Shown in pieces: positions 32,010-40,655 of a stretch of 64,000 bases of DNA. Source of the stretch: CAZWCX01 sp964632945. Lineage in GTDB: Bacteria > Planctomycetota > MHYJ01 > WSZJ01 > CAZWCX01. Positions within the stretch are counted from its first letter, which is position 1; every line of letters begins with the position of its first letter. The stretch covers positions 1 to 64,000 of the forward strand of contig CAZWCX010000004.1 in the NCBI GenBank assembly GCA_964632945.1, read 5' to 3'. Made by a program: the position numbers and the translations under genes. The notes under the pieces were generated by a model. The model was not told where the DNA came from. It worked only from the letters and a program-made list of their open reading frames with translations, and did not search any database.

Positions 32010-33308
32010 GTGCCCCCCGACATCGATCCGGGAGTCGCCACCCCACCGCAGGGAACGTCAGGCACCCCGCCTGCCCCCGCGACCGGCGCCTCGTCCGCAT
32101 CTGCCGCGCCCGCCCCTCCCCCCGCCGCTCCTCCCGGCGACGAGACCCTGCTCGATCCCGGGAAGCAGTTTCGTTTCCTCCTGCGCATCCCGTGGGAGAA
32201 GTCCCTGATCTGGGTCCTCTTTCTGAGCCTGATCTACGCCCTGCGCGACTTCTTCGGCATCATCTTCATGACCTTCATCTTCACCTACATGTCGAAGAAC
32301 GCGGTGGACTATGTCATGCGCCGGCTCCGTCACGAGGGCGGTGCCGGCCGCAAGTACGTCGTCGCCGGCGTCTTCACCCTCGAAGTCGTCCTCATCTTCT
32401 TTCTCGGGCTCATGCTGTTGCCGCGATTCTACGACCAGGCGAACGCCTTCGTCCGGCAGGTGAAGAACACCGACATCAAGGCCCAGATCGAAACCACGCT
32501 GCAGAAGACGATCGGCAAGGAGGCGTTCATCGACCTCCAGGCCTCGGACTGGTACAAGGACCAGCTCGTCGATTGGACGAAAAAGGCCACCGCGGCCATC
32601 CCCTCGCTGACCGGCTGGATCACCCAGACCCTGCTCAACGTCCTGACCTTCCTGCTCCACTTCTTCCTCTCGCTCGTCTTCAGCCTGCTGATCGTGCTCG
32701 ACATCCCGAAACTCGGGCGCAATTTCGGCGAGCTCGAAGAGGGGCGGTTCAAGGACTTCTACCACGAAATCGCGCCCACCCTGCTCACGTTCGGCACGGT
32801 GCTCGGGCGCGCGTTCCAGGCCCAGGCGGCGATCGCCGTCGTCAACACCATCCTCACGTTCCTCGGCCTGGTCGCCCTCGGCATCCAGTCGCCCGTGTTC
32901 CTGTGCGTCATCGTCTTCATCTGCAGCTTCATCCCCGTGCTCGGGGTGGTGATCTCGAGCGTCCCGATCTCGCTCATGGCGCTGCAGCAGGAAGGCGTGG
33001 TGTTGATGCTCGAGGTGATCGCCCTGATCCTGATCATCCACGCGATCGAGGCCTACATCCTGAATCCGAAGATCGTGGGCGACATCATGAAGATGCACCC
33101 GCTGATCGTGCTCATCATCCTGTTTCTGTCGGAGCACTACTTCGGACTCTGGGGGCTGCTCCTGGGCGTGCCGGTGACGTTCTACGTGTACCGCCACGTC
33201 ATTCAGGGCAAGTCCGAGGACCAGGTGTTCGCGCGCCCGACCCCGCGCGGATCGGATGCCCCGCCGCCGGCCGGATCCGCCGACGCAACGTCGGCGGCGA
33301 TCCCGTAA
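32010..33308 (+). CDS. AI-2E family (PerM-like) membrane transporter
   Basis: The 432-residue protein has a disordered Pro/Ala-rich N-terminus of about 45 residues. About eight membrane helices follow in the AI-2E/PerM arrangement, including FIPVLGVVISSVPI and the long LLIHAIEAYILNPKIVGDIMKMHPLIVLI-like segment that is the family hallmark (AYILNPKIVG). Members export AI-2 or act as Na+/H+ antiporters; the cargo is unknown. The start is GTG with GGAG 9 nt upstream. It is divergent from the Ntn hydrolase-like gene. Confidence 0.92.
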   Translation: MPPDIDPGVATPPQGTSGTPPAPATGASSASAAPAPPPAAPPGDETLLDPGKQFRFLLRIPWEKSLIWVLFLSLIYALRDFFGIIFMTFIFTYMSKNAVDYVMRRLRHEGGAGRKYVVAGVFTLEVVLIFFLGLMLLPRFYDQANAFVRQVKNTDIKAQIETTLQKTIGKEAFIDLQASDWYKDQLVDWTKKATAAIPSLTGWITQTLLNVLTFLLHFFLSLVFSLLIVLDIPKLGRNFGELEEGRFKDFYHEIAPTLLTFGTVLGRAFQAQAAIAVVNTILTFLGLVALGIQSPVFLCVIVFICSFIPVLGVVISSVPISLMALQQEGVVLMLEVIALILIIHAIEAYILNPKIVGDIMKMHPLIVLIILFLSEHYFGLWGLLLGVPVTFYVYRHVIQGKSEDQVFARPTPRGSDAPPPAGSADATSAAIP

Positions 33309-33412
33309 CGGCCGGCGGACTTGCGGCCGCCGCAGCCACGCCCGTCGCGCTCCGAATCCCGGCCGGCGCAAGCCTCCCCGGACGGTTCCCCTCGCCCGGC
33401 CCCCCCTCCCCC

Positions 33413-33703
33413 TCAGCGCGATTCACGGACCCCTCCCGTCGGGACCTGCGCCCCCCCCAGCGCCTGCTCGATCTCGAGGCGCCGGGCCTCCCGGACCTCC
33501 GCGGTCGAGCTCCCGGCCCCCCCGCAGCCCACCCGGAACGGCACGGCGAGGACCAGGCCGGCCAGAACGAAGAGCGTGACCACCGCGCCGACGCGGAGTA
33601 CCCCCGCCGCCGCCGCGCCGATCCAATCCGGAATCAACCACTCCGGGTCGGCGCCGATCGGGGCCGCGGGTGCGCGCTCCTCCCCGGGGGGACAGTCCAG
33701 CAT
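33413..33703 (-). CDS. Small single-helix membrane protein, unknown
   Basis: The 96-residue candidate has one hydrophobic helix (GAVVTLFVLAGLVLAVPFRVG, shown in part) flanked by Pro-rich and charged segments. No family is recognised and the Shine-Dalgarno is poor (GAGGA too far upstream). It is kept because the hydrophobic profile looks real; it could be a chance frame. Nothing else is convincing from 33704 to 33974. Confidence 0.4.
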   Translation of the reverse strand: MLDCPPGEERAPAAPIGADPEWLIPDWIGAAAAGVLRVGAVVTLFVLAGLVLAVPFRVGCGGAGSSTAEVREARRLEIEQALGGAQVPTGGVRESR

Positions 33704-33974
33704 CGCCGCGGGCCCGTCCTCGAGGCGGGTCGTTCCGGGGAGAGCGATTCACCCGGGAGCGTCGCCCGGGGCGGCCCCGGAGCGGTCATCGAGTCGGAAA
33801 CTCGATTCACCCGTTCCCCCGCAATTCCCGCGGCCTTGGCGGCCGGGATCGCCGCGACCGGCGTTGCCGAAGCCCCCGTCCGCTTCGGGAGCATCCATGG
33901 CGCTTCTCCGGAAAGCGCGGGCGCCGGCCGGGAGGCCTCCCACCCGCCCCGCGCCCGGTCGAACCTCCGACCGA

Positions 33975-34487
33975 TCACTTTCGCCCGCGGGCGGCCTTGT
34001 CGGACTTGGCGCGCCCCGCCGGGCCGCTTCCCGGCGACTCCCCGCCCGCACCGTCCGGACGCAGTCGGTTGAGCTTCGCCGTGTCCGCGTGCAACTGGAC
34101 GAATCCGCAGGCGGTGCAGGTCTTGGCCCGCACTTCGACCAGCGATTCCTCGAACACCCAGAACCGGGTCTTGACCGGCTTGAAGTACATCCGCCCGGTC
34201 CCCTGCAACCGACCGTCGACGAGCACGGCATGCCCGCAGGCGGAGCACTTCCCCGCCGCGGCCTCCGCCTCCTTGCGCCCGGTGCTCTTCTCGATCACGG
34301 CCAGCAACCCCTCCTCCGAAAATCGGGTGCCGCCGCCCACCTTGTAATAGGAGAGCAGTCCGTCCTTCATCCAGCGGAAGATGGTCGGCTCGCTGACCCC
34401 GAGATAGTCCGCGGCCTCACGCACGCTGTACCACCGACGCGGAACCGCCCCCGCCTCCGACGTTTCGCGCGTTTCCTCGACCTCCAT
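33975..34487 (-). CDS. HTH_17/MerR-like DNA-binding protein with zinc ribbon
   Basis: The 170-residue protein has an N-terminal excisionase/BldC-type winged helix (YSVREAADYLGVSEPTIFRWM, about 20-40; VGGGTRFSEEGLLAVIE). A zinc-ribbon-like region with CSAC near 82 and CTAC near 125 follows, then a basic Gly/Ser tail. It binds DNA, probably as a transcription regulator. It starts at the ATG with AGGAG 7 nt upstream, after a promoter with a perfect inverted repeat in its spacer that is also found before the prepilin-like gene at 13.4 kb. Autoregulation is therefore likely. Confidence 0.8.
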   Translation of the reverse strand: MEVEETRETSEAGAVPRRWYSVREAADYLGVSEPTIFRWMKDGLLSYYKVGGGTRFSEEGLLAVIEKSTGRKEAEAAAGKCSACGHAVLVDGRLQGTGRMYFKPVKTRFWVFEESLVEVRAKTCTACGFVQLHADTAKLNRLRPDGAGGESPGSGPAGRAKSDKAARGRK

Positions 34488-34530
34488 CGACAAGGCTCCT
34501 ATTCATTCGGTTATACTAGATTCATATCAT

Positions 34531-34559
34531 ATTGTATCACATACAATCACGGGTGTCAA
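34531..34559 (-). promoter_or_regulatory. Promoter with embedded operator for the HTH/zinc-ribbon gene
   Basis: On the minus strand TTGACA (34559-34554) and TACAAT (34536-34531) are spaced by 17 nt. The spacer and -10 contain a perfect 7-bp inverted repeat ATTGTAT-3 nt-ATACAAT (34531-34547). A repressor bound there would block RNA polymerase. It is AT-rich against a very GC-rich background. Confidence 0.8.
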
Positions 34560-34634
34560 GCGACCGGACGAGCGTACGGGAGGCCCGGGAACGGCGTGGC
34601 CGGGGGGAGAATCCGGACGGACGGGGCGGCCGCG

Positions 34635-35588
34635 CTACGCCTTGCTGCCCCAGATCAGCGGCCGCAGGAAGGCCTGCGCCTTCTCCACGTCCACTTCCAT
34701 GGCGGCATCGCAGTTGGGCGCGCCGCGCACCCGTTTCTTGCGGAACTCCGCCACCGTCATTCCGGCGGTGAATTCCCCCGCGGATTCGACGTCGACGTGG
34801 ACCGGGAAGGTGCGGACGAGGCCGGGGTCCACGGCCACCGCAACCGCCAGGGCATCGTGCGCCGGGATCCCATGGTGCGAATACATGGCCAGGTGGTAGG
34901 CACACGGCAGATCGGTGATGTCGGCGATGAACTTGTTCACCGGCGACGCATCCCGGGCCCGGGCCTCTTCGATCTCCGGACGGGTCCAGGTCACGCGCTG
35001 CGTCACGTCGAGCGGCACGAGCGTGATCGGCAGGCCCGACTTCATCACGTGGTGCGCCGCCAGCGGATCGGACGCAAAATTGAACTCCGCCACGGTCGAG
35101 CAGTTCCCCGGCACCCTAAGGGCCCCGCCGCGGATCACCAGCCGCCGGATCGTCTTGGCCACCTCCGGATGCCGCTTGAGCGCACGCGCCACATTGGTCA
35201 ACGGACCGCAGCAGACGATCGTGCACTCGCCCCGGTGCGCCTTGAGCAATTCGATCAGGGTGTTGTCCGCCTGCGGGGATCCGTGTTGCGGTCGCGGTTC
35301 CGGATACTTCCCCGTGGCGTTCCCCAGGCCGTCCGTTCCGTGCGTCTCGGGGGCGTGGATCGGATCCGCCTTCATCGCGCGATCCGCGCCCCGGCCGACC
35401 TTGAACCGGTCGTCCTCGCCGAGGACCGCAAGCGTCAGGAGCGTGTTGCGCGTCGTCTTTTCCATCGACGCCACGCCGAAGATCGACGTGATCCCCACCA
35501 CTTCGACCTGCGGACAGCGCAGCGCCGCAATCAAACCGATCGCGTCATCCACGCCCGTATCCACGTCCAGGATCAGCTTCGTTGCCAT
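34635..35588 (-). CDS. Nucleoside hydrolase (IUNH family)
   Basis: The 317-residue enzyme cleaves the N-glycosidic bond of ribonucleosides. It has the Ca2+-binding motif DVDTGVDDA (residues 8-16), HGTDGLGN, CGPLTNVARAL, EFNFASDPLAA and a C-terminal HDALAVAV, covering the family active site. Its specificity (inosine-uridine or other) is not evident. It is followed by the AT-rich promoter region of the HTH gene and is divergent from the acyl-CoA dehydrogenase. Confidence 0.93.
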   Translation of the reverse strand: MATKLILDVDTGVDDAIGLIAALRCPQVEVVGITSIFGVASMEKTTRNTLLTLAVLGEDDRFKVGRGADRAMKADPIHAPETHGTDGLGNATGKYPEPRPQHGSPQADNTLIELLKAHRGECTIVCCGPLTNVARALKRHPEVAKTIRRLVIRGGALRVPGNCSTVAEFNFASDPLAAHHVMKSGLPITLVPLDVTQRVTWTRPEIEEARARDASPVNKFIADITDLPCAYHLAMYSHHGIPAHDALAVAVAVDPGLVRTFPVHVDVESAGEFTAGMTVAEFRKKRVRGAPNCDAAMEVDVEKAQAFLRPLIWGSKA

Positions 35589-35722
35589 GGTTCCCTTTCT
35601 CGACCGGCACGGCGTACGCCGGTGCGCACGTCCCGGCTAGTCCCATACATGTTTCGTGCCGTCGACGCAAGGATTGTGCTAGTATCCGACCTCCTTGCCC
35701 GGGCCGCGCCGAGGAGCCGACC

Positions 35723-36868
35723 ATGATCGATTTCGAGCCGACCGAGGATCAGAAAATCCTCCAGGCCATGGCGCGCAAGTTCGCCGAGAAAGAGATGCTC
35801 CCGGTCGCGCGGAAACTCGACGAGACCGGCGAGTTCCCGATGTCGATCGTCAAGAAGGCGATCGAGGTCGGCGTCATCAACCTCAACATTCCCGTACCGT
35901 ACGGCGGACCGGGCCTCGGTATCCTGGAGGAGTGCCTCGTCGCCGAGGAATTCGGCTGGGCCTGTTCCGGAATCGGCACGACGCTCCTGCTCAATCCCCT
36001 GTCCGCGTGGCCGATCATCCTGGCCGGGAACGAGGAGCAGAAGAAGACCTACCTGCAGGAGCGCATGGGTGAACAGGCGGAGCTGGGGGCGTATTGTCTC
36101 ACCGAGCCCGCGGCCGGATCGGACGTGATCGGCATCCAGACGACCGCCCGCCGGGACGGGGACGTCTACATCCTCAACGGCACCAAGCAGTTCATCACCA
36201 ACGGCTCCTACGCGGACTTCTACGTCGTCTTCGCCTACACCGATCCGGCGGCCCGGCACAAGGGCATGAGCGCCTTCCTCGTCGATCGCTCCTTCCCCGG
36301 CGTGACGGCCGGCAAGAAGGAGGACAAGATGGGACAGCGCGCCTCCGACACCTGTTCGATGATCTTCGAAGAGGTCAAGGTCCCGCGCAGGAACCTGCTC
36401 GGCCGGGAAGGGGACGGCTTCGGGATCGCCATGCAGGTGTTCGACCGCTCGCGACCGGTGATCGGCGCGATGGCCGTGGGTACGGCCCGCCGCGCCATGG
36501 AGGAATCGATCCGGTACGCCCGCCAGCGCGAGGCATTCGGGAAACCGATCCATGCGCAGCAGGCGGTCGCCTTCCTGATCGCCGAGATGGAGATCAACAT
36601 CGAGGCCGCCCGGTTGCTGTGCTGGAACTCGGCGCGCGCCACCGAACAGGGCCGCCGCGCCGCCAAGCACGCCGCCTGCGCCAAGGCGTTCGCGGCCGAC
36701 ATGTGCATGAAGGTCACGACCGACGCCGTGCAGGTGTTCGGCGGCTACGGCTTCTCCCGGGAATACCCCGTCGAGAAGCTCATGCGCGACAGCAAGGTGT
36801 TCCAGATCTACGAGGGGACCAGCCAGATCCAGCGCGTGATCATCGGTCGGGAGCTGTTTCGCGACTAG
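35723..36868 (+). CDS. Acyl-CoA dehydrogenase
   Basis: This is an FAD enzyme of fatty acid beta-oxidation, 381 residues, full length. It has YCLTEPAAGSD and the GTKQFITNG FAD-binding signatures, GYGFSREYPVEKLMRDSKV, and the catalytic Glu about 364 in IYEGTSQIQR. GAGGAG precedes the ATG. With the thiolase 2.4 kb downstream it suggests a fatty-acid or related acyl-CoA degradation capacity, though hydratase and hydroxyacyl dehydrogenase genes are absent here. Confidence 0.95.
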   Translation: MIDFEPTEDQKILQAMARKFAEKEMLPVARKLDETGEFPMSIVKKAIEVGVINLNIPVPYGGPGLGILEECLVAEEFGWACSGIGTTLLLNPLSAWPIILAGNEEQKKTYLQERMGEQAELGAYCLTEPAAGSDVIGIQTTARRDGDVYILNGTKQFITNGSYADFYVVFAYTDPAARHKGMSAFLVDRSFPGVTAGKKEDKMGQRASDTCSMIFEEVKVPRRNLLGREGDGFGIAMQVFDRSRPVIGAMAVGTARRAMEESIRYARQREAFGKPIHAQQAVAFLIAEMEINIEAARLLCWNSARATEQGRRAAKHAACAKAFAADMCMKVTTDAVQVFGGYGFSREYPVEKLMRDSKVFQIYEGTSQIQRVIIGRELFRD

Positions 36869-36964
36869 GCGACGAGCGGCCCGCCCGGCGCCGGCCGCTT
36901 TCCCCGCGCCTTCGCCCGCGCGGCGATCGCGCCGATCGTCACCCTGCAGGAGTCGATCGCCGTC

Positions 36965-37924
36965 ATGACGCAGCCCGTTCTCGTCACCGGCGGGGCCGGC
37001 TTCATCGGATCGCACCTGGTCGAGGCGCTCGCCGCCGAAGGACGGAGCGTCCGCGTCCTCGACGACCTCTCGACCGGTCGGGCGGAGAACCTCACGTCCG
37101 CAGCCGCGCCGGTCGACCTGCGGAGGGGGGACGTGCGCGATCGGGAGGCGGTCGCCGCAGCCGTCTCCGGTTGCGACCTCGTCTATCACCTCGCCGCGCA
37201 GGTTTCCGTTCCCGCCTCGGTCGAACGCCCACAGGAGTCCCATGACGTCAACCTGCAGGGCACGCTCAACGTCTTGACGGCCGCGCGCGCCGCCGGGGTC
37301 CGGCGCGTCGTCCTCGCCTCTTCCGCGGCCGTGTACGGCGACCGGGCCGTGCCGCCCACCCGCGAAGACGCCCCGCTGGAGCCCTGCTCCCCGTACGCCG
37401 TCCAGAAACTGGCCTCCGAACACTATCTCGGGGTGTTCCACCGCCTCTACGGCCTGGAAGGCGTGGCGCTCCGCTTCTTCAACGTCTATGGACCCCGCCA
37501 GGATCCGAGCTCGCCCTATTCCGGGGTGATCAGTATCTTCGTCTCCCGGCTGCGCGCCGGCGTGGCGCCGACCGTCTTCGGCGACGGGGGCCAGACGCGG
37601 GATTTCGTCTACGTCGAGGACATCGTGGCCGGGCTCGTGCACGCGGGTCGTGCGACCACCGCCCCCGGCGCCGTCTACAACCTCGGCACCGGCGAGCGGA
37701 CCTCCCTGCTCGACCTGCTCCAGGCGCTGCAGAAGTCGATCGGCTGCAACCTCGTCCCCCGCTTCGCCCCTCCACGCGCCGGCGACGTGCGGGAGTCCTG
37801 CGCCGACATCTCGCGCGCCTGCCGGGACCTGGAGTATCGGCCCCGGGTTCGTCTCGCCGAGGGGATCGCCCGCCTGGTCGCGTCCGGCGGCGGAGGATCC
37901 GCGCGGACCGGCGGTCCAACGTGA
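36965..37924 (+). CDS. NAD-dependent epimerase/dehydratase (UDP-sugar 4-epimerase type)
   Basis: The 319-residue SDR-extended protein has the Rossmann motif GGAGFIGSH (residues 9-17), LASSAAVYGD, the catalytic YAVQK (Tyr about 144), FFNVYGPRQDPSSPYSGV and FGDGGQTRDFVYVEDI, as in WbpP/GalE-like UDP-N-acetylglucosamine or UDP-glucose 4-epimerases. It supplies an activated sugar for envelope polysaccharide. The start lacks an ideal Shine-Dalgarno spacing (GGAG 12 nt upstream). Confidence 0.92.
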   Translation: MTQPVLVTGGAGFIGSHLVEALAAEGRSVRVLDDLSTGRAENLTSAAAPVDLRRGDVRDREAVAAAVSGCDLVYHLAAQVSVPASVERPQESHDVNLQGTLNVLTAARAAGVRRVVLASSAAVYGDRAVPPTREDAPLEPCSPYAVQKLASEHYLGVFHRLYGLEGVALRFFNVYGPRQDPSSPYSGVISIFVSRLRAGVAPTVFGDGGQTRDFVYVEDIVAGLVHAGRATTAPGAVYNLGTGERTSLLDLLQALQKSIGCNLVPRFAPPRAGDVRESCADISRACRDLEYRPRVRLAEGIARLVASGGGGSARTGGPT

Positions 37925-38059
37925 CCCCCCGCGCGGACGGTCCGCGGCGCGATCTCCGCTGCCGGCCCGTCGCCGCGATCGACTCCCGCCGGGCCCGATC
38001 GGAAGAGGGGGTCGCGACAGGTCGTCGACGTCCGCAAGCAGAATCCGCCGAAATGGCGG

Positions 38060-39118
38060 CTACTTCACCTGAAGGACGGTCTTGACGGCCTCCTCCAGCT
38101 CCCGGAACCGCCGGTCACAGTCTTCGTGCCCCTCGTCCCGGTTGGGATGCAGTTCCGGGCCCGGGTGCAGCCAGCGCACGATCCCCTTCCGGTCGATCAG
38201 CAGGGAGACGGAGGTGGAATCCCGCATGGCGCCGTCCAGCCAGCACCGCTTGAGCGTCGCCCAGTGCGTGTCGAGGGCGATCGGGAAGGTGAGCCGGAGT
38301 TGCGCCGCCATCTCTTCGACCCGCTCCCGCGGGTAGGAGGAGCCGAACGGCTTGGGGTGGTAGAACCCGATGACCGTCAGCCCCTGTTTCGCGTACCGCT
38401 GATGGATCTCCTCGAAGGCGGGCATGCTGATCGAACAGAATCCGCACGTGTGCGTGAAGAAGCGGATCAGGACGACCCGGCCCCGCAGGTCCTCCAGCCT
38501 GAAGGGCCCCCCGTTCAGCCAACCCTCGACGAGCCAGGGCGCCGCGGGAGTCCCCAGGAGCTCCCGTCCCTCTACCGGCGGGGCAATGCCCTCCCCGGGT
38601 CGAGAGCGGACGTAGTCCGAAACGAAGCGCAAGTCGCGCGCGAGCGCCCGGGGGTCCCCCGCCGTCCCCCGATCGGCGAAGGGCACGCGCAGGAGCTCCC
38701 GCCCGTCGGCGCCGAAGCAGATCAGCACGAACCGGCGCGCCCGATGGACGGTCGCCGCTTCGCGATCCGCCGTGAAATCGACGAACGCGAGCTCGAACTC
38801 CGCGGCGGCGCGCCCGAGCTCGGGATCCGCGAACGTTTCCTCCTTCACCCGGCAGACGCCCCAGTCGGGGTCCCAGAAGAGCGCGAGAACGGGTCGGCCC
38901 GAGGCGCGCCCCGCGGCCATGGCCGCGGGGAGCGAGTCGTTCCATGCCAGGCGGCTCGCGGGGGCCGGCTCGTCGCCGGTCGCGGGCGCGGCGCCGACGG
39001 CCAGCAGTGCGAGGATCGCGAGCCAAGCGCAGATCGACGCCGGCGGATTCGCCCGGCGCGCACCCGCCGCGTCGGGACCGCGGCGCGGCATCGATCGATC
39101 CGTCCGATCCACGTCCAT
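38060..39118 (-). CDS. Exported protein with two thioredoxin-like domains
   Basis: The 352-residue protein has a long basic N-region and a signal anchor (ICAWLAILALLAVGAAPATG). The first thioredoxin-like domain (about 60-175) has a single Cys in the active-site position (WGVCRVKEETF) where relatives have CxxC. The second, TlpA/AhpC-like domain (about 200-345) has CGFC (FTHTCGFCSISMPAF). It probably acts as an envelope thiol-disulfide or peroxide-related protein, with only the second domain redox-active. ATG at 39118 (GGAGG 9 nt upstream) is preferred; ATGs up to 48 nt further upstream are possible. Confidence 0.8.
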   Translation of the reverse strand: MDVDRTDRSMPRRGPDAAGARRANPPASICAWLAILALLAVGAAPATGDEPAPASRLAWNDSLPAAMAAGRASGRPVLALFWDPDWGVCRVKEETFADPELGRAAAEFELAFVDFTADREAATVHRARRFVLICFGADGRELLRVPFADRGTAGDPRALARDLRFVSDYVRSRPGEGIAPPVEGRELLGTPAAPWLVEGWLNGGPFRLEDLRGRVVLIRFFTHTCGFCSISMPAFEEIHQRYAKQGLTVIGFYHPKPFGSSYPRERVEEMAAQLRLTFPIALDTHWATLKRCWLDGAMRDSTSVSLLIDRKGIVRWLHPGPELHPNRDEGHEDCDRRFRELEEAVKTVLQVK

Positions 39119-39265
39119 CCCCAGGAGACCTCCCCGTTCCATTCCGACCCGGCCTCCCCGCATCATACGCCCTCCGCCGCGCCGCCGCAACCGCCCGGGA
39201 ATCTCTGGACGCCGCCCCGGACCTCGTCGATACTGGAGTCCGGTTTGCGCGCAGAGGAGGTCCCC

Positions 39266-40558
39266 ATGGTCGCCGCTTCCCCCCGCGTCGCCGTCGTCGC
39301 CGGCGTGCGCACCCCGTTCGTCAAGGCCGGCACGCTCTACCGGGACATGACCCCGGTGGATCTCGCCCGCCTGACCCTCGTCGAGTTGATGCATCGCGCG
39401 GAACTCCGACCCGACCGGGTCGACCACGTGGTGATGGGCAACGTCATCCCCTCCCCCATGGCCCCCAATGTGGCCCGCGAGGCGGTGCTCGGCGCCGGCC
39501 TCTCGCCGCGGACGCCGGCGTACACGGTCAACCGCGCGTGCGCCTCCTCCAATCAGGCGATCACGTCGTGCGCCGAACAGATCCTCGCCGGACAGGCCGA
39601 CACCGCGATCGCCGGCGGCGTCGAGTCGATGTCCGACGTCCCGATCCTGGTGTCGAAACCGCTGCGCCAGACCCTCATCGAGGCCAGCAAGACGCGCGGA
39701 CTGGGGAAGAAGATCTCCCTCTTCCTCGGCGTCCGCCCCAAACACCTCGTCCCCGAGGCGCCGGCGATCGCCGAGCCCTCGACCGGCCTGACCATGGGAC
39801 AATCGTGCGAGAAGATGGCGCGCGAGAACGGCATCCCGCGCCGCGCTCAGGACGAACTGGCCCTGCGCAGCCACCAGAATTCCGCCAAGGCGACCGACGA
39901 CGGCCGTCTGAAGGAGGAGATGTTCCACGTCCTCGCGCCCCCACGCTACGCCGAAGCGGCGACCGAGGACAACGGCATCCGTCGCGACAGCACGCTCGAA
40001 GCCCTCGGCAAGCTGTCTCCGGTCTTCGACCGGCGCCACGGCACGATCACCGCGGGCAATTCGTCTCCGCTCACCGACGGCGCCTCCGCCGTGCTCCTGA
40101 TGAAGGACGACAAGGCGAGGGCGGAGGGCATCCGACCGCTCGGCACGATCCGGGCCTGGGCCTACGCGGCGACCTCGCCGTGGGAGCAGCTGCTCATGGG
40201 GCCGGCCTGGGCGATCCCGGTCGCCCTCGACCGCGCCGGGCTCGCGCTCAAGGACATCGGCCTGATCGAGATGCACGAGGCCTTCGCCGCGCAGGTGCTC
40301 TCCAACATCCAGGCGCTCGAGTCGGCGACCTTTGCCCGCGAGAAGCTCGGCCGCGACAAGCCGGTCGGCGAGGTCGATCCCGGGAAACTCAACACCCGGG
40401 GCGGCTCCATCGCCATCGGGCACCCGTTCGGCGCCACCGGCGCGCGCTGCGTGCTCAGCCTCCTGCTCGAGATGCGGCGTCGCGACGTACAGTTCGGGCT
40501 GGTCAGCGTCTGCGCGGCCGGCGGCATGGGCGTCGCCATGGTGCTGGAGCGCTCGTAG
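39266..40558 (+). CDS. Acetyl-CoA acyltransferase (thiolase)
   Basis: The 430-residue thiolase catalyses the last step of beta-oxidation. The nucleophile is Cys92 in NRACASSNQ, the catalytic His about 385 is in GHPFGATGAR and the base Cys about 416 in CAAGGMG. The internal loop is of the length seen in FadI-type thiolases. GAGGAGG lies 7 nt upstream of the ATG. It is divergent from the double-thioredoxin gene. Confidence 0.95.
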   Translation: MVAASPRVAVVAGVRTPFVKAGTLYRDMTPVDLARLTLVELMHRAELRPDRVDHVVMGNVIPSPMAPNVAREAVLGAGLSPRTPAYTVNRACASSNQAITSCAEQILAGQADTAIAGGVESMSDVPILVSKPLRQTLIEASKTRGLGKKISLFLGVRPKHLVPEAPAIAEPSTGLTMGQSCEKMARENGIPRRAQDELALRSHQNSAKATDDGRLKEEMFHVLAPPRYAEAATEDNGIRRDSTLEALGKLSPVFDRRHGTITAGNSSPLTDGASAVLLMKDDKARAEGIRPLGTIRAWAYAATSPWEQLLMGPAWAIPVALDRAGLALKDIGLIEMHEAFAAQVLSNIQALESATFAREKLGRDKPVGEVDPGKLNTRGGSIAIGHPFGATGARCVLSLLLEMRRRDVQFGLVSVCAAGGMGVAMVLERS

Positions 40559-40572
40559 CCCGGACTGTTCAT

Positions 40573-40592
40573 GAAGCCGCGTCAGCGGCTTC
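40573..40592 (+). terminator. Hairpin after the thiolase gene
   Basis: A perfect 8-bp stem GAAGCCGC-GTCA-GCGGCTTC begins 14 nt after the thiolase stop. No U tract follows, so it may be only a 3'-end stabilising hairpin or a weak terminator. Confidence 0.4.
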
Positions 40593-40655
40593 GTGAAGAA
40601 TCCGCCCGCGGGCGACCCGGAAACCGCGGCCGTACTTTCGGACATGAGGAGTCGG

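Noticed and set aside
40573..40592. Strong intrinsic terminator after the thiolase gene
   Set aside because: The stem is perfect but there is no U tract on either strand, so it is reported only as a weak hairpin.
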